DNA from: Paenibacillus amylolyticus
Lineage (GTDB): Bacteria; Bacillota; Bacilli; Paenibacillales; Paenibacillaceae
DNA: 64,000 bases
Direction: 5' to 3'
Assembly (NCBI RefSeq): GCF_029689945.1
Contig: NZ_CP121451.1
Span: 5,890,001-5,954,000 of the forward strand
The notes below the pieces were generated by a model. That model was not told the origin of the DNA. It was given only the letters and a program-made list of their open reading frames with translations, and did not search any database. The position numbers and the translations under genes are program-made. Below are positions 1-9,235 of the stretch, one piece after another (the stretch's first letter is position 1; every line of letters starts with the position of its first letter).

Positions 1-171
1 CTGATTATTGCTTCCCATGTGATTTGCTGTATCTTCCTGATTCACGGACTGAAAAGGTCCATAAGAATAATAATAGGAGGATTCGTCCGTTCCGGAAGAA
101 TTGCGATTCTCCGTTTGTTTGGTTTCATTTTCCTCGTCTTGACGGTTCGATCTATAATTGCGTTCGTCCAT
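1..171 (-). CDS. N-terminus of a probable membrane-anchored HtrA-type (S1C) serine protease, partial
   Basis: The first 57 codons of a gene that runs off the left edge. Translation starts at the ATG read from 171 downward, with GGGAGG about 9 bases upstream. The visible part is polar and rich in Asn, Ser, Glu and Gln, with a tyrosine stretch (YYYSYGPFQS). It contains no catalytic domain, so the product cannot be proved here. Surface-anchored HtrA/DegP proteases of Paenibacillus often begin with a disordered tail of this kind before one membrane segment, and a cell-envelope protease fits next to liaFSR. The gene lies 147 bases downstream of liaR on the same strand, so it may belong to that operon or have its own promoter. 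The reading frame is solid; the product name is an inference. Confidence 0.5.
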   Translation of the reverse strand, partial: MDERNYRSNRQDEENETKQTENRNSSGTDESSYYYSYGPFQSVNQEDTANHMGSNNQ

Positions 172-280
172 GCCTCTCTACCTCCCAATCTCTTATTCCC
201 AAGAGATATTCTTTAACTGTCCTTATTTTGTACTTTAAACCTTAACCGTACCTTAAAAACAATTAAAAAGGAGATAAAAG

Positions 281-316
281 CAAGGAAAAACAGCTTGTTT
301 TTCCCGTCAGAACGGG
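281..316 (-). terminator. Possible terminator after liaR
   Basis: Just past the liaR stop the minus strand has a CCCGT/ACGGG hairpin followed by a second palindrome (GGAAAAACA/TGTTTTTCC) and a T-rich tract. The arrangement is not a classic stem plus U-run, and liaR may still be co-transcribed with the next gene. Confidence 0.3.
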
Positions 317-318
317 AT

Positions 319-981
319 TTACCCCTTCGTTTTCACCCAGCCCTGACGATACGCATAGATTGCCAATTGTGTACGATCATCCATCTCACATTTCATCAGC
401 AGGTTGCTCACATGTGTTTTGACGGTTTTGATACTGATATGTAGTTCTTCACCAATGTCTTTGTTGGTCTTTCCCTCTGCAATAAGCAACAGCACTTCCT
501 TCTCCCGCTCAGTCAGACCGGATTCACTCTCTCTTGCTGTACGTTTTCGGATTCCCCGAGTTAATGCCTGCGACACATCCCCTGTCATCACAGGCATGCC
601 TCTGTATGCGCCTTGAAGAGCATAGATCAGTTCCTCGGCAGAGACCGTCTTGAGTACATAGCTAACTGCACCCGCCTCAATCGCTTGTACAACCAGATCA
701 TCCTCCAGGAAACTGGTTAGCATCACAATCTTCATCCCTGGAAATTCAGTCATGATGGCTTGTGTGGCTTCAGCGCCATTCATTACGGGCATCATCAGAT
801 CCATGAGGATCAAGTCCGGCATTTCGCCTTCATTTAACTTGCGCAATTGATCAAGCGCATCCTGCCCGTGGCCGGCTTCTGCCATCACATGAAAAGAAGG
901 TTCCAGCATCAGATACGTTTTTAACCCCATTCGTACCATGTCATGATCATCCACAATCATTACGCTTATTTTCCCACTCAT
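319..981 (-). CDS. liaR: LiaR-type NarL/FixJ response regulator of cell-envelope stress
   Basis: A 220-residue response regulator. The receiver domain spans about residues 5-125, with acidic residues DD near position 11 and the likely phosphoacceptor Asp61 in LILMDLMMP. A LuxR-type helix-turn-helix covers about 155-217 (GLTEREKEVLLLIAEG, then the recognition helix region IKTVKTHVSNLL). It is preceded by an AGGGGGA ribosome site and starts 18 bases after the restored liaS stop. In Bacillales LiaR/VraR proteins are phosphorylated by LiaS/VraS when lipid II-cycle antibiotics damage the envelope, and then activate defence genes. Order liaF-liaS-liaR on one strand supports the assignment. No liaI/liaH genes are in the window. 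Confidence 0.9.
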   Translation of the reverse strand: MSGKISVMIVDDHDMVRMGLKTYLMLEPSFHVMAEAGHGQDALDQLRKLNEGEMPDLILMDLMMPVMNGAEATQAIMTEFPGMKIVMLTSFLEDDLVVQAIEAGAVSYVLKTVSAEELIYALQGAYRGMPVMTGDVSQALTRGIRKRTARESESGLTEREKEVLLLIAEGKTNKDIGEELHISIKTVKTHVSNLLMKCEMDDRTQLAIYAYRQGWVKTKG

Positions 982-999
982 TCCGTCTCCCCCTCTACA

Positions 1000-2024
1000 T
1001 CATTCAGACACATTTGGAAATTTCGGGATCAAGACCCGTACCGTCGTTCCCGCTCCCGGCTTCGATATAATCTGAACTTGCCCCCAAGCTTCTCCGCCCG
1101 TTCACGCATGGTAGATAAACCGTATGAACCCGGACGCTCGGCTTGCTGCAAAAATCCCTGACCATCATCGCTGATGCTCATGCTGATCTGATGTTCACTC
1201 TCCCGTATGGACAGACTGACCACCCCTGCCTCTGCATGCTTCACAACATTGGCCACCGCTTCCTGAATAACAAGAAACAGCTGGTGCTCAATGGCATCCG
1301 AGATTCCGCCACTCAGTTCCAGCTCTTTCACACCTTTAAGACCATTCTGCCTGCAATAATCAGGAAACCAGCTATCCAGTGCCGCAGTGAGATCACGCCC
1401 TTCCAGCTCCACTGGTCGAAGTTGGGCAATAAGTCCTCGCATCTGACGTTGAGCAATATGAGACATCTGAATCAACTGATCCAGTACTTTACCGCCATGT
1501 TCCGGATTCATCTCCAGCAGACGCGGTAAGGACGAGGCCGACATATGCATCGCAAACAGCTGCTGACTAACCGTGTCATGGAGGTCCCTTGCCATTCGTT
1601 TGCGTTCTTCCAGCACAGCCCGCTCCGAAGCTTGCTCCTTCTCAATAACTTCCTGCTCACCAAGACGCTGAAGCAGCCTCATCTTTTTCTCAATCGAATC
1701 CATCATGACATTGAACTCCTGATAAACACGACCGAATGAAGCATCATCCGCTTCTGGCATACGCACCGCCAAGTTCCCTTTCGACACTTTCAGCATGTTA
1801 AGATCAAGCAGATCAATCTTGCGCTGAAGTCGCAATGCAGCAATATATCCGGTGATAACGGTGGCCAGCACAACAACGGCAACATAGGTCCATGCCCGTT
1901 GACGACCAGCCCCCATTAATACCTCTCCATATAATAGATAGAAACCGCCCAGCGTAATCAGACCCGTTAGTGCAAAATACATCATCAGTTCCCACTTATT
2001 GGCCTTGAGAATTGTCCGAATCAT
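1000..2024 (-). CDS. liaS: LiaS-type sensor histidine kinase (one frame break near the 3' end)
   Basis: Membrane sensor kinase of the LiaFSR system. Two N-terminal membrane segments (about 15-33 and 45-64) enclose a very short outside loop, the intramembrane-sensing layout. A HAMP-like linker follows, then a HisKA_3 domain with phospho-accepting His149 in RKRMARDLHDTVSQQ, and an ATPase domain ending in GLSTMRERAEKLGG. The uninterrupted frame then runs into an Arg-rich tail and stops at 1029. Restoring one base near 1077 (AAGTT to AAGGTT on the coding strand) recovers the normal ending KVQIISKPGAGTTVRVL with its G2-type glycine motif and a TGA at 1000-1002. I therefore give 1000 as the true end and suspect a sequencing deletion. 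It sits 3 bases after liaF. Confidence 0.85.
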
Positions 2025-2027
2025 GCA

Positions 2028-3065
2028 TTAACCCACCTTATTCACTTTGACGTCCCCGATAAACACACTTACAATAATCCGCACCTTCTTGCTTGCTTCA
2101 CGATAATGAGCAGTTTCAGCCTGAGCGCTACTCAGGAATCCGCCACGCTTCTGATTCAACAATGACATGTCTCCAATGAAGGAATTTGTCGTCACCGTCA
2201 CACCCAAGTCCATATCCTCAGGTACAAATACTTTTACGTCACCGATAAATGAGGAAATGACAATCTTTGTCTCGCCGTAAGGAATCTGTGCTTTGGTCAG
2301 ATCAATCACGGTATCCCCGATAAAGGCCGAGAGATTCATCGGTTTCAGCGGGAATACTTCCTGTCCCATGTACAAGTCACCAATGAACGCTGATTTATTA
2401 ATGGTATTGCCGCTGCCGTAATCCCCATAACCATTCCCATAGCCATCATCATAATGTTCTTCATATCCGGTATTACTTGAGTTATACGATTGATATTTCT
2501 TCTTATAGTGATGCCCTTGATGCCCTTGTGATGTTGAATCGGTTGATCCTGTGTAATGAGGACCATGTGCATCATTCTTTTGTTCCTGTTTTGGTTTGCC
2601 AAATGTTTTCTCGAATTGTTCGTCAAAAGACGATGGCATCTCCAGATCCTCAGGAGATAACGGTTCATAAGGCTGTTCAGGTGCTGGAGGCGGCTGCATC
2701 TTATCATGATGTTTCCGATCACGACGTCGTGGCCCAATCAGTACAAACAATCCTCCGCCAATCAGCATTACCGGAATCAAATAACGGATGAACTCCCCCA
2801 TGGAGTAATCAATCCATCCCAGATTACGGGCAAGAAAGTAACCACCGATGGCCAGGACGATGACTGGTCCAATAAAGGTGTACCCCCCGTTGCGACGGAT
2901 CTCGGAGATTCCTTTGGCCCCCCACCAGATTAGAAATAACGGCCAATATGTTCTGAAAATATATCCTACATCAATGTCATATCCCAATTGTCTGAACAAG
3001 ATCATCGCACCAATAGCAATCAGAGGTATGCCAACCCACCAGCGGTCACGTGTAGATCGTTTCAT
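2028..3065 (-). CDS. liaF: LiaF-type membrane regulator of the LiaRS system
   Basis: A 345-residue membrane protein. The N-terminal part has several hydrophobic segments (about 12-27, 32-50, 62-80, 88-110). A long hydrophilic, Pro/Gln/Gly/Tyr-rich linker (about 115-225) follows. The C-terminal domain carries four spaced FIGD motifs (SAFIGD twice, SFIGD, and VFIGD near the end), the signature of the LiaF/YvqF family. LiaF holds LiaRS silent in the absence of envelope stress. The start has a GAAGGAGA ribosome site. It is the first gene of the liaF-liaS-liaR run. The linker is longer and more Tyr/Gly-rich than in the Bacillus subtilis protein (about 240 residues). Confidence 0.88.
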   Translation of the reverse strand: MKRSTRDRWWVGIPLIAIGAMILFRQLGYDIDVGYIFRTYWPLFLIWWGAKGISEIRRNGGYTFIGPVIVLAIGGYFLARNLGWIDYSMGEFIRYLIPVMLIGGGLFVLIGPRRRDRKHHDKMQPPPAPEQPYEPLSPEDLEMPSSFDEQFEKTFGKPKQEQKNDAHGPHYTGSTDSTSQGHQGHHYKKKYQSYNSSNTGYEEHYDDGYGNGYGDYGSGNTINKSAFIGDLYMGQEVFPLKPMNLSAFIGDTVIDLTKAQIPYGETKIVISSFIGDVKVFVPEDMDLGVTVTTNSFIGDMSLLNQKRGGFLSSAQAETAHYREASKKVRIIVSVFIGDVKVNKVG

Positions 3066-3201
3066 CGCTCATGTCTCCTTCGTCAGTGTTATGTATCCAG
3101 TGTAACTCAGACAAGGCAATGAGAACAGCGGCGGCAGGTGGAACTCATATCGGTCTCGAGACTGAGATGTGAGGATATTTTTGTAAAAACTTCGCATATG
3201 T

Positions 3202-3236
3202 AAAACACCCCGGAGCTGCTGCTCCAGGGTGCTGAA
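3202..3236 (-). terminator. Terminator of the SASP-like gene
   Basis: On the minus strand a CACCCTGGAG/CTCCGGGGTG stem with a short loop is followed by TTTT. It lies just after the stop of the small gene at 3263-3478 and upstream of liaF. Confidence 0.8.
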
Positions 3237-3262
3237 TCATCATTGGATTAATGAATCTTCAT

Positions 3263-3478
3263 TTATTTTTTGTATTTGGATGCTTTGCCTTGACCTTGGC
3301 CAGTTTGGCCTGTGTTTTCTACACCGAACTCGGCATTGTATTTTTCATCAGGTGTTTGGAAATTATCTTGTACTTTGTTCTGAGAAGATTGCTTCACTTT
3401 GGCTGCTGCATTCTCTTCTCCAAACTCTGCATTGTACTTCTCGTTCGGCGTTTGGTACCCTTGTGATTTCTTAGCCAC
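3263..3478 (-). CDS. Small spore-type protein, gamma-SASP-like, two repeats
   Basis: A 71-residue, Gln/Asn/Lys-rich, hydrophilic protein with no Cys or Trp. It starts with GTG and has GAGGTGA upstream. It is built of two copies of a short unit: TPNEKYNAEFG near residue 10 and TPDEKYNAEFG near residue 42. Gamma-type small acid-soluble spore proteins have this composition, length and two-repeat design, with the repeat normally reading FASETDAQ-like; here NAEFG takes its place. It would serve as an amino-acid reserve in the spore if that reading is right. It is monocistronic with a strong terminator. The SASP assignment rests on overall resemblance, so treat it as likely but unproved. Confidence 0.55.
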   Translation of the reverse strand: MAKKSQGYQTPNEKYNAEFGEENAAAKVKQSSQNKVQDNFQTPDEKYNAEFGVENTGQTGQGQGKASKYKK

Positions 3479-3588
3479 AACGAATCACCTCTCTCTTCAT
3501 ATTTACGGTGCATTGCTGCACCGCGGGTTCGTCCCCAGTCAATATTATGTGAAGAGAGCCCTTCGGTTATTCACATTCACATGTGAAA

Positions 3589-4374
3589 TTAAATGGCCTT
3601 GTCCAACCAAGAGTCCGGTACAGATTTGTACACATCGATCGCATCCGCCAACTCGCTGAGCATCTTTTCTGTACACTTTCCAGCGCCTTGCCTGATCACC
3701 TGTACCTCCACATCCTTTTTGCCCCATTCCTTATACACTTGCTTGGTTGTTGGAAAATACAGGTCAATTTTATTGCCTTTGATCGCCGAACCGGTATCTG
3801 CAACAATCCCGTATCCATAGCCCGGAATATACAGAATGGAGCCCATTGGGAACAACTTCGGATCCGCTGCAATCGTGGAGACCGTTTCTTTATCACGGCG
3901 TACTTTTACACCGGAATACGTAATTCCGTATTGTGGGTGTTTGGGACCTTTTCCTGTAGATTCCACACCTGCCGTATATCCCGTAGCCGTCACCTTCTGT
4001 GTACCCAGCACCTGTTTTGAACGTGGAGCAAGCACGGGCATAGACGGATCAGCCACTTGTTTCTCTGGAAGCTCAGGCCTCGGAATGACCATCGGTTGCG
4101 GTGTCCACAGTAGAGCCATGTACACCATGGTTGTCAGCTGGGCCTCCCCGCTGTAAGTACCACGGGCCTGTTCAGGCAATTCCAGATCAGATTTGTTTGA
4201 AGCAGCCGTAATCGGATCTTCACTGTTTCGGCTCTCGATATGAAGGACTGTACTTTCCTCTTCAAATGTATACGCACCCGCCTGGTTCAGGCTGATCATC
4301 ATGCCTGCAAACATCACGCAGCCAATCAGTATACCCCGTATGTGTTTCTGCTGAATTGAAAATTGCTTTATCAT
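3589..4374 (-). CDS. Secreted 3D-domain (YocH/YuiC-like) cell-wall protein
   Basis: A 261-residue exported protein. I chose the ATG at 4374 because GGGGAGGT lies 6 bases before it and a signal peptide follows directly ([14 protein letters not shown], then a hydrophobic core and AGA). A longer frame extends upstream but has no ribosome site or signal. The C-terminal 110 residues form the 3D domain, named for three conserved aspartates: see VTATGYTAG, the [14 protein letters not shown] segment and KIDLYFPT. This fold resembles MltA lytic transglycosylases and is found in YocH and YuiC, which cut or remodel peptidoglycan. The middle part is Pro-rich and carries no LysM or G5 repeats. It is a single gene downstream of thrS and separated from it by a terminator. 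Confidence 0.8.
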   Translation of the reverse strand: MIKQFSIQQKHIRGILIGCVMFAGMMISLNQAGAYTFEEESTVLHIESRNSEDPITAASNKSDLELPEQARGTYSGEAQLTTMVYMALLWTPQPMVIPRPELPEKQVADPSMPVLAPRSKQVLGTQKVTATGYTAGVESTGKGPKHPQYGITYSGVKVRRDKETVSTIAADPKLFPMGSILYIPGYGYGIVADTGSAIKGNKIDLYFPTTKQVYKEWGKKDVEVQVIRQGAGKCTEKMLSELADAIDVYKSVPDSWLDKAI

Positions 4375-4445
4375 TGTATAACCTCCCCTCACTGCAAAGG
4401 TTTTCCATAAAGCAATTAATCTATACTTTTCATAACAAAAACTAC

Positions 4446-4491
4446 GAAAAACGCCTGAATAACAAGGTTTAATCCATGTTATCCAGGCGTT
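4446..4491 (-). terminator. Terminator of thrS
   Basis: A 15-base-pair stem with one mismatch (AACGCCTGGATAACA/TGTTATTCAGGCGTT on the minus strand) followed by TTTTT, about 55 bases after the thrS stop. Confidence 0.85.
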
Positions 4492-4547
4492 ATTCAGAAG
4501 GCTCAGCGCAAACTTATGCACTGGTAATCTGATTAAATCTTATTCAT

Positions 4548-6485
4548 TTACACCAAACGTGTTGCAATCTCTTCTTTCAATTGAGCAATAATCTCATCGA
4601 CCGGTTTCATGCCGAGATCGCCTTCTCCGCGTTTACGCACGGATACGGCTTCTGCATTGCGCTCATTCTCACCGACTACAAACATATAAGGCATTTTCTC
4701 AAGCTGCGCCTCACGGATTTTATATCCAAGCTTCTCATTCCGCAGATCCGCTTCAGCAGAGATTCCCGCACGTTTCAGCTTCGCTTCCACTTCACGCGCG
4801 TAATCGTCGAAGTTTCCGGATACCGGGATCACTTTTGCCTGAACCGGGGACAACCACAGTGGGAAAGCTCCTGCAAAGTTCTCCAGCAAGAATGCCGTGA
4901 AACGTTCCATTGTACTGATTACACCACGGTGAATAACGACCGGACGATGCTTCTGCCCGTCATCTCCCACATATTCAAGTTCAAAGCGCTCAGGCAACAG
5001 GAAGTCCAGTTGAACTGTAGACAATGTCTCTTCTTTGCCCAATGCTGTTTTGATCTGTACATCCAGCTTCGGACCGTAGAATGCCGCTTCACCTTCTGCT
5101 TCATAGAACGGAAGATCAAGCTCTTCCACTACTTCACGCAGCATGCGTTGAGACATTTCCCACATCTCGTCGTTCTGGAAGTATTTCTCTGTATCCTTCG
5201 GATCGCGATAGGACAGACGGAAACGGTATTCGTTAATACCGAAATCCTTGTACACCGTTTGAATTAACTCGATAACACGAGCGAACTCTTCCTTGATCTG
5301 ATCCGGGCGTGCAAAAATGTGCGAGTCGTTCAGTGTCATGGCACGTACACGGTGCAGACCTGTTAACGCCCCCGACATTTCATAACGGTGCATCATGCCC
5401 AGCTCAGCAATACGGATTGGCAGATCACGGTAGCTGTGCATGCTGGACTTGTACACCATCATATGGTGTGGACAGTTCATTGGACGGAGAACGAGTTCCT
5501 CGTTATCCATAACCATTTTCGGGAACATATCTTCCTGGTAGTGCTCCCAGTGTCCAGATGTTTTGTACAATTCCACGTTACCCAGAACCGGTGTGTATAC
5601 ATGCTGGTATCCAAGGCTTTCTTCCAGGTCCACAATATAACGCTCCAGCGTACGGCGCAGCTTCGCACCATTTGGCAACCAGATTGGCAGGCCTTGTCCA
5701 ACCAGTTGGGAGAATGTGAACATTTCGAGCTCTTTCCCCAGCTTGCGGTGATCGCGTTTGCGAGCTTCTTCAAGGAAGTGCAGATGCTCGTCCAGCTGTG
5801 CTTTTTTCACAAAAGCCGTACCATAAATACGTTGAAGCATTTTGTTTTTGCTGTCTCCACGCCAGTAAGCACCAGCGACATTCATCAATTTGAACACTTT
5901 GATTTTGCTAGTCGATGGTACGTGAGGACCACGACACAAGTCGAAGAATTCACCTTGCTCATAAATCGTGATTACACTGTCTTCCGGCAAATCACGAATC
6001 AATTCCAGTTTGTATGGATCGCCCACTTCTTCGAACGTTTTGATCGCGTCCTCGCGGCTAACTTCCTTACGTACGATTGGCAAGTTCTCGTTCACGATAC
6101 GTTCCATTTCCTTCTCAATCTTCTGGAGATCTTCGGGATTGAGCGCGTGTTCAAGATCCATATCATAGTAGAAACCATCTTCGATGACAGGTCCAATGCC
6201 AAGGCGTACCTCTTGGTTACCAAACAAACGTTTCACCGCTTGAGCCATCAAGTGAGCAGTACTATGACGCATCACTTCAAGTCCTTCTGGTGAATCCAGC
6301 GTTACGATCTCCACCAATGCTCCCTCATGAAGTGTTGTGGACAAGTCCACCACGATACCATCCAGCTTGCCGGCTACGGCATTTTTGCGCAATCCGCTGC
6401 TAATCGAAGCGGCTACGTCCTCAATTGTGCTGCCATCCGCATACTCACGTACCGAACCATCCGGTAATTTAATGTTCACTGCCAT
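4548..6485 (-). CDS. thrS: Threonyl-tRNA synthetase
   Basis: A 645-residue class II aminoacyl-tRNA synthetase that charges tRNA-Thr. In order: N-terminal TGS domain (about 1-62), editing domain with [11 protein letters not shown], the catalytic core with [12 protein letters not shown] and [10 protein letters not shown], motif 3 near [14 protein letters not shown], and the anticodon-binding domain at the C-terminus. Length matches the family (about 640). I chose ATG 6485 ([10 protein letters not shown]) because AGGAGG lies 10 bases upstream; the ATG at 6494 directly abuts that site and is less likely. The open frame extends further upstream into the T-box leader and is not coding there. The frame is intact, unlike many neighbours. 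It is regulated by the leader at 6573-6866. Confidence 0.97.
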   Translation of the reverse strand: MAVNIKLPDGSVREYADGSTIEDVAASISSGLRKNAVAGKLDGIVVDLSTTLHEGALVEIVTLDSPEGLEVMRHSTAHLMAQAVKRLFGNQEVRLGIGPVIEDGFYYDMDLEHALNPEDLQKIEKEMERIVNENLPIVRKEVSREDAIKTFEEVGDPYKLELIRDLPEDSVITIYEQGEFFDLCRGPHVPSTSKIKVFKLMNVAGAYWRGDSKNKMLQRIYGTAFVKKAQLDEHLHFLEEARKRDHRKLGKELEMFTFSQLVGQGLPIWLPNGAKLRRTLERYIVDLEESLGYQHVYTPVLGNVELYKTSGHWEHYQEDMFPKMVMDNEELVLRPMNCPHHMMVYKSSMHSYRDLPIRIAELGMMHRYEMSGALTGLHRVRAMTLNDSHIFARPDQIKEEFARVIELIQTVYKDFGINEYRFRLSYRDPKDTEKYFQNDEMWEMSQRMLREVVEELDLPFYEAEGEAAFYGPKLDVQIKTALGKEETLSTVQLDFLLPERFELEYVGDDGQKHRPVVIHRGVISTMERFTAFLLENFAGAFPLWLSPVQAKVIPVSGNFDDYAREVEAKLKRAGISAEADLRNEKLGYKIREAQLEKMPYMFVVGENERNAEAVSVRKRGEGDLGMKPVDEIIAQLKEEIATRLV

Positions 6486-6572
6486 TTCTCTCATACCTCC
6501 TGTTAATGTAACCTTTACGTCCGAAAGTTCAAGGACTAATGCTCTATTGCTATTCCAGTCATTAGGCAAAGG

Positions 6573-6866
6573 AACGCAAAAAACACCCGTCCCGGTAAAG
6601 GGACGAGTGTGATATACTCGTGGTTCCACCCTAATTCAGCTGATTCATTCCTAATCGGAAACGGAAATACAGCCCTCATTGGCATGTCGATAACGGGCAT
6701 GACCCGGCAGATCCTTACTCGCGGATAATCCCCAATAAAGGCGATGTTCTAACTCCACTTTCAAAATTGCAGCTACAAAGGGGTAAACCATACGTGATAT
6801 CCGGAGGAAATTTCAGCCTGGGTTCCTCTCTGCACCGATCTTGCGTGTGGTCGTTGTCTTTGTCAA
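6573..6866 (-). promoter_or_regulatory. T-box riboswitch leader and promoter of thrS
   Basis: On the minus strand a promoter TTGACA (6861-6866), 17-base spacer, CAAGAT (6838-6843) begins a leader containing an AGAGAG element. The T-box motif AGGGTGGAACCACG lies at 6619-6632. It is followed by a stem of CACTCGTCCC/GGGACGGGTG and TTTTTT at about 6578-6609. Uncharged tRNA-Thr pairing should open the terminator and allow thrS expression. I could not fix the specifier codon by eye. Confidence 0.9.
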
Positions 6867-6903
6867 CGCTTTTGGTTCAATGGTTCACATGAAAAATCAT
6901 GGA

Positions 6904-7848
6904 TCAACAGTTATTATAATTGCCGAGATCACTTGCGTCAAGACCTGTCAACAATCCTGAGCGCAGCACTTCACATTCCGGGCAATGATGACATATTTGC
7001 ACTTTGTCTTCAAAGATCTGGCATATGGTCGAGATGATTGGCAGATCCGGCGTACGTGTATGAAGCAAGACTTTCTCGGGAGAGATCGAGATAAGTGTAC
7101 TGACAATCATATCTTCAATATCCATCTCCAGTTCGAGACCCGGCATTTCCACGACAACCTGTTCATCCTTTTGCACGGGTAACAGATTGAGACCGGCATC
7201 CAGCACCTGAAATTCATGCATTCCCTTGTGCACAAGATGAACTAGAGGTACCTTGGCTTCCTGAAAGAACACAAAATATTTTAGCAGCCCCATAAACTCC
7301 TCATACTGCCGATCCATCCAGAACTCATCCAACGCATACTCCACTAACTCCTGAAGCTCCTGCTTATACGGCCGTATGCGGAAGTTGATAATGCCTTCGA
7401 GGTGAAAGAAGTGAACATCCTCCAGATCCTGCCGTAGTCCACTGGCCAATGTTGTACGGCGGCGCTCCCGAAGTCCGGGCTGATCCAGATCACCATTCAA
7501 AAGAAGTGGCATGCAGATTCGATTGACCTTATCCACCTCATGCTCATCCATGACAGAACATGCCTTGGCAATCATATCCTCCACCATGTTCCGTTCTTGT
7601 GTCTCCATAATGAAGTCGGCGAGTCCAAGGGAGAGCAGATCACTAATGCGGGGAAGCCATTGCTGGAAGTCCTCGTGATTCTCATTCCCTCTGCACACCC
7701 AGGTTGCTCTTCCATCATTATGTTTGAAGGTGAGCCGAAATCCTCTTTTACTTATATGTAAACCTTTGGTTTTTTCCTTGACACAACGATAAAATTGATC
7801 CGCTTCCTCCTGCCCCGATACATCGGTCCATACAGCAAACAGTTCCAC
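6904..7848 (-). CDS. ytxC: Sporulation protein YtxC
   Basis: A protein of about 314 residues of the YtxC family, whose members lie next to thrS in Bacillales, as here. The sequence is mainly helical and acidic, without signal peptide or membrane segment. It ends with a small cysteine cluster (CHHCPEC near residue 292), which could bind metal. Start choice: a GTG at 7857 overlaps the AGGAG site almost directly, while the GTG at 7848 (MELFAVWTDV) sits 8 bases after AGGAG. I prefer 7848. The family is linked to sporulation by genetics and expression, but no biochemical activity is known. It is transcribed towards thrS from upstream, with the T-box promoter between them. Confidence 0.75.
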   Translation of the reverse strand: MELFAVWTDVSGQEEADQFYRCVKEKTKGLHISKRGFRLTFKHNDGRATWVCRGNENHEDFQQWLPRISDLLSLGLADFIMETQERNMVEDMIAKACSVMDEHEVDKVNRICMPLLLNGDLDQPGLRERRRTTLASGLRQDLEDVHFFHLEGIINFRIRPYKQELQELVEYALDEFWMDRQYEEFMGLLKYFVFFQEAKVPLVHLVHKGMHEFQVLDAGLNLLPVQKDEQVVVEMPGLELEMDIEDMIVSTLISISPEKVLLHTRTPDLPIISTICQIFEDKVQICHHCPECEVLRSGLLTGLDASDLGNYNNC

Positions 7849-8028
7849 AAGACTCACTCCTTTCCTTCCTGTTCAAAGTATATGGCAAGGCCGATGGGGA
7901 TATACGAAGCGGATTGATGGAAAGCGTGTCATGATTTCTCAGTATATTATGAAGAGGTTTGGAGTTAAGACAAAAATGTGTTATTATTTTTATAACAGTA
8001 TGTTTCACGGAAAAGGAGGGAAGCCAAA

Positions 8029-8442
8029 ATGAGACAACAACCCAGAATATTCCACTACACGATCATTATCATTTTGTGCGTTTTCCAAGCCTTGTGCTTC
8101 CCTATTCCGATGCAGTCCGAATCTGCCGTTGGGGTATCTGTTGAGGCAACTTCCAACAAGGAAGTGCTGGAAGTACTGTCGCAAATACCCGAATCCCAGC
8201 AGAAACCTGTTATTCGCAAATACCCACAAGTCATGTCCAAGCTGATTGCGGTTACGCATAATAAGCCTGTCTTTCTTGTCCTCGCATTATTATTGATGCT
8301 GCGAATCCCTACAACGGGTCTGTCCTTTAAACCGTGGTATTGTCTGTTTAAACGCAGATTATTTCTGCTACCTATCAAGTTTACCAGTATGTATGTATCC
8401 CTCACCCCTATAGCGCCAAAATACGCGAATTCTCTTCGTTAG
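8029..8442 (+). CDS. Hypothetical small membrane protein
   Basis: A 137-residue protein I do not recognise. AAGGAGGG lies 7 bases before the ATG, so translation is credible. The N-terminus has a signal-like hydrophobic segment (about 9-26, FHYTIIIILCVFQALCFPI). A hydrophilic stretch follows (about 30-78), then a second hydrophobic segment (about 80-92, FLVLALLLMLRI), and a basic, aromatic C-terminus. This suggests a membrane protein with a short outside domain. It lies divergent from ytxC and about 295 bases upstream of the antiporter genes. It may be a genus-specific protein. Possible homology to KhtS, the small third gene of khtSTU in B. subtilis, was considered but I see no convincing similarity. 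Confidence 0.55.
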   Translation: MRQQPRIFHYTIIIILCVFQALCFPIPMQSESAVGVSVEATSNKEVLEVLSQIPESQQKPVIRKYPQVMSKLIAVTHNKPVFLVLALLLMLRIPTTGLSFKPWYCLFKRRLFLLPIKFTSMYVSLTPIAPKYANSLR

Positions 8443-8736
8443 AGCCGTTACGACGTATTTACAGGTTGCTTTTGCATGGAGACACCTCTGAATGGAAGAC
8501 GGTGCGCTTGTGCATAACTTATAACCCTTTTAGCACACTTTAGATAAACCAATGTTTATGAGTACCTATTTTTGTTATACCCACACCGACAAATTCAAAT
8601 CATATGGCTGTGTCAGGAATTTCTGGCTCTGTTTACCCGCATCTTTTGATGTTCCCTTGAGCAGCAGATTATTCATTTTCGGGAAATAAGCCTGTCTTCT
8701 GTGGCCCAGCCCCTAATTATAAGGAGGCAACAATCC
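8443..8736 (+). other. Intergenic region ahead of khtT
   Basis: About 290 bases without an open frame of its own. A c-di-AMP (ydaO) leader would be expected for some potassium transport genes, but I cannot find its conserved blocks here. AAGGAGG near 8721 belongs to khtT. Otherwise I see no clear terminator or riboswitch. Confidence 0.4.
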
Positions 8737-9231
8737 ATGGATGTACGCGAAACAGACTTGCCGGGAATCGGCAAAAAATTTCAAGTTGAAACAAGCAGCG
8801 GTGATAAAATTATCATTATTATTCACGATGACGGTCGTCGGGAAATGTACCACTTTGAATATGATGATCCCGATCAAAGCATCTCGATGATCACGCTTGA
8901 CGATTACGAAGCACGACAGATTGCTGCTATTGTTGGCGGATTAACCTACAAACCAAAGCAGCTTGAAAATATTGAAGTCACGTTTGACGACCTGATTATC
9001 GAGTGGTACAAAATCGAACCTTCCTTCGGATGTATCGGTAAATCCATCGGTGAATTGGACGTACGTCAAAACTCTGGGGCAACGGTTATTGCCGTTGTAG
9101 AGAAAAATCACAAAAAACATATCAGCCCAGGTCCGGAGGTAGTTATCAGTGCAGAATCCACGGTGGTAGCCGTTGGCGAACGCAATCAGCAGAAACTGTT
9201 TAAATCCCTCCTCCTGACTGGAAGGGGGTAA
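8737..9231 (+). CDS. khtT: KhtT-like regulatory subunit of a K+/H+ antiporter
   Basis: A 164-residue cytosolic protein. The N-terminal half (about 1-75) is a small alpha/beta domain. The C-terminal half (about 80-162) is a TrkA-C (RCK_C) domain with [20 protein letters not shown] and ending [13 protein letters not shown]. KhtT of B. subtilis (165 residues) gates the antiporter KhtU and binds c-di-AMP through this domain. The start is the ATG at 8737, 8 bases after AAGGAGG; an earlier in-frame ATG at 8701 has no site. The antiporter gene begins 4 bases after this stop, so the two are translated together. By family knowledge the pair exports K+ in exchange for protons at high pH or when c-di-AMP falls. 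Confidence 0.85.
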   Translation: MDVRETDLPGIGKKFQVETSSGDKIIIIIHDDGRREMYHFEYDDPDQSISMITLDDYEARQIAAIVGGLTYKPKQLENIEVTFDDLIIEWYKIEPSFGCIGKSIGELDVRQNSGATVIAVVEKNHKKHISPGPEVVISAESTVVAVGERNQQKLFKSLLLTGRG

Positions 9232-9235
9232 ATAG

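Noticed and set aside
5388..6293. A 301-codon plus-strand frame
   Set aside because: Antisense shadow of thrS, whose frame is intact and strongly conserved.
8443..8736. c-di-AMP (ydaO) riboswitch ahead of khtT
   Set aside because: None of the conserved core blocks can be found.
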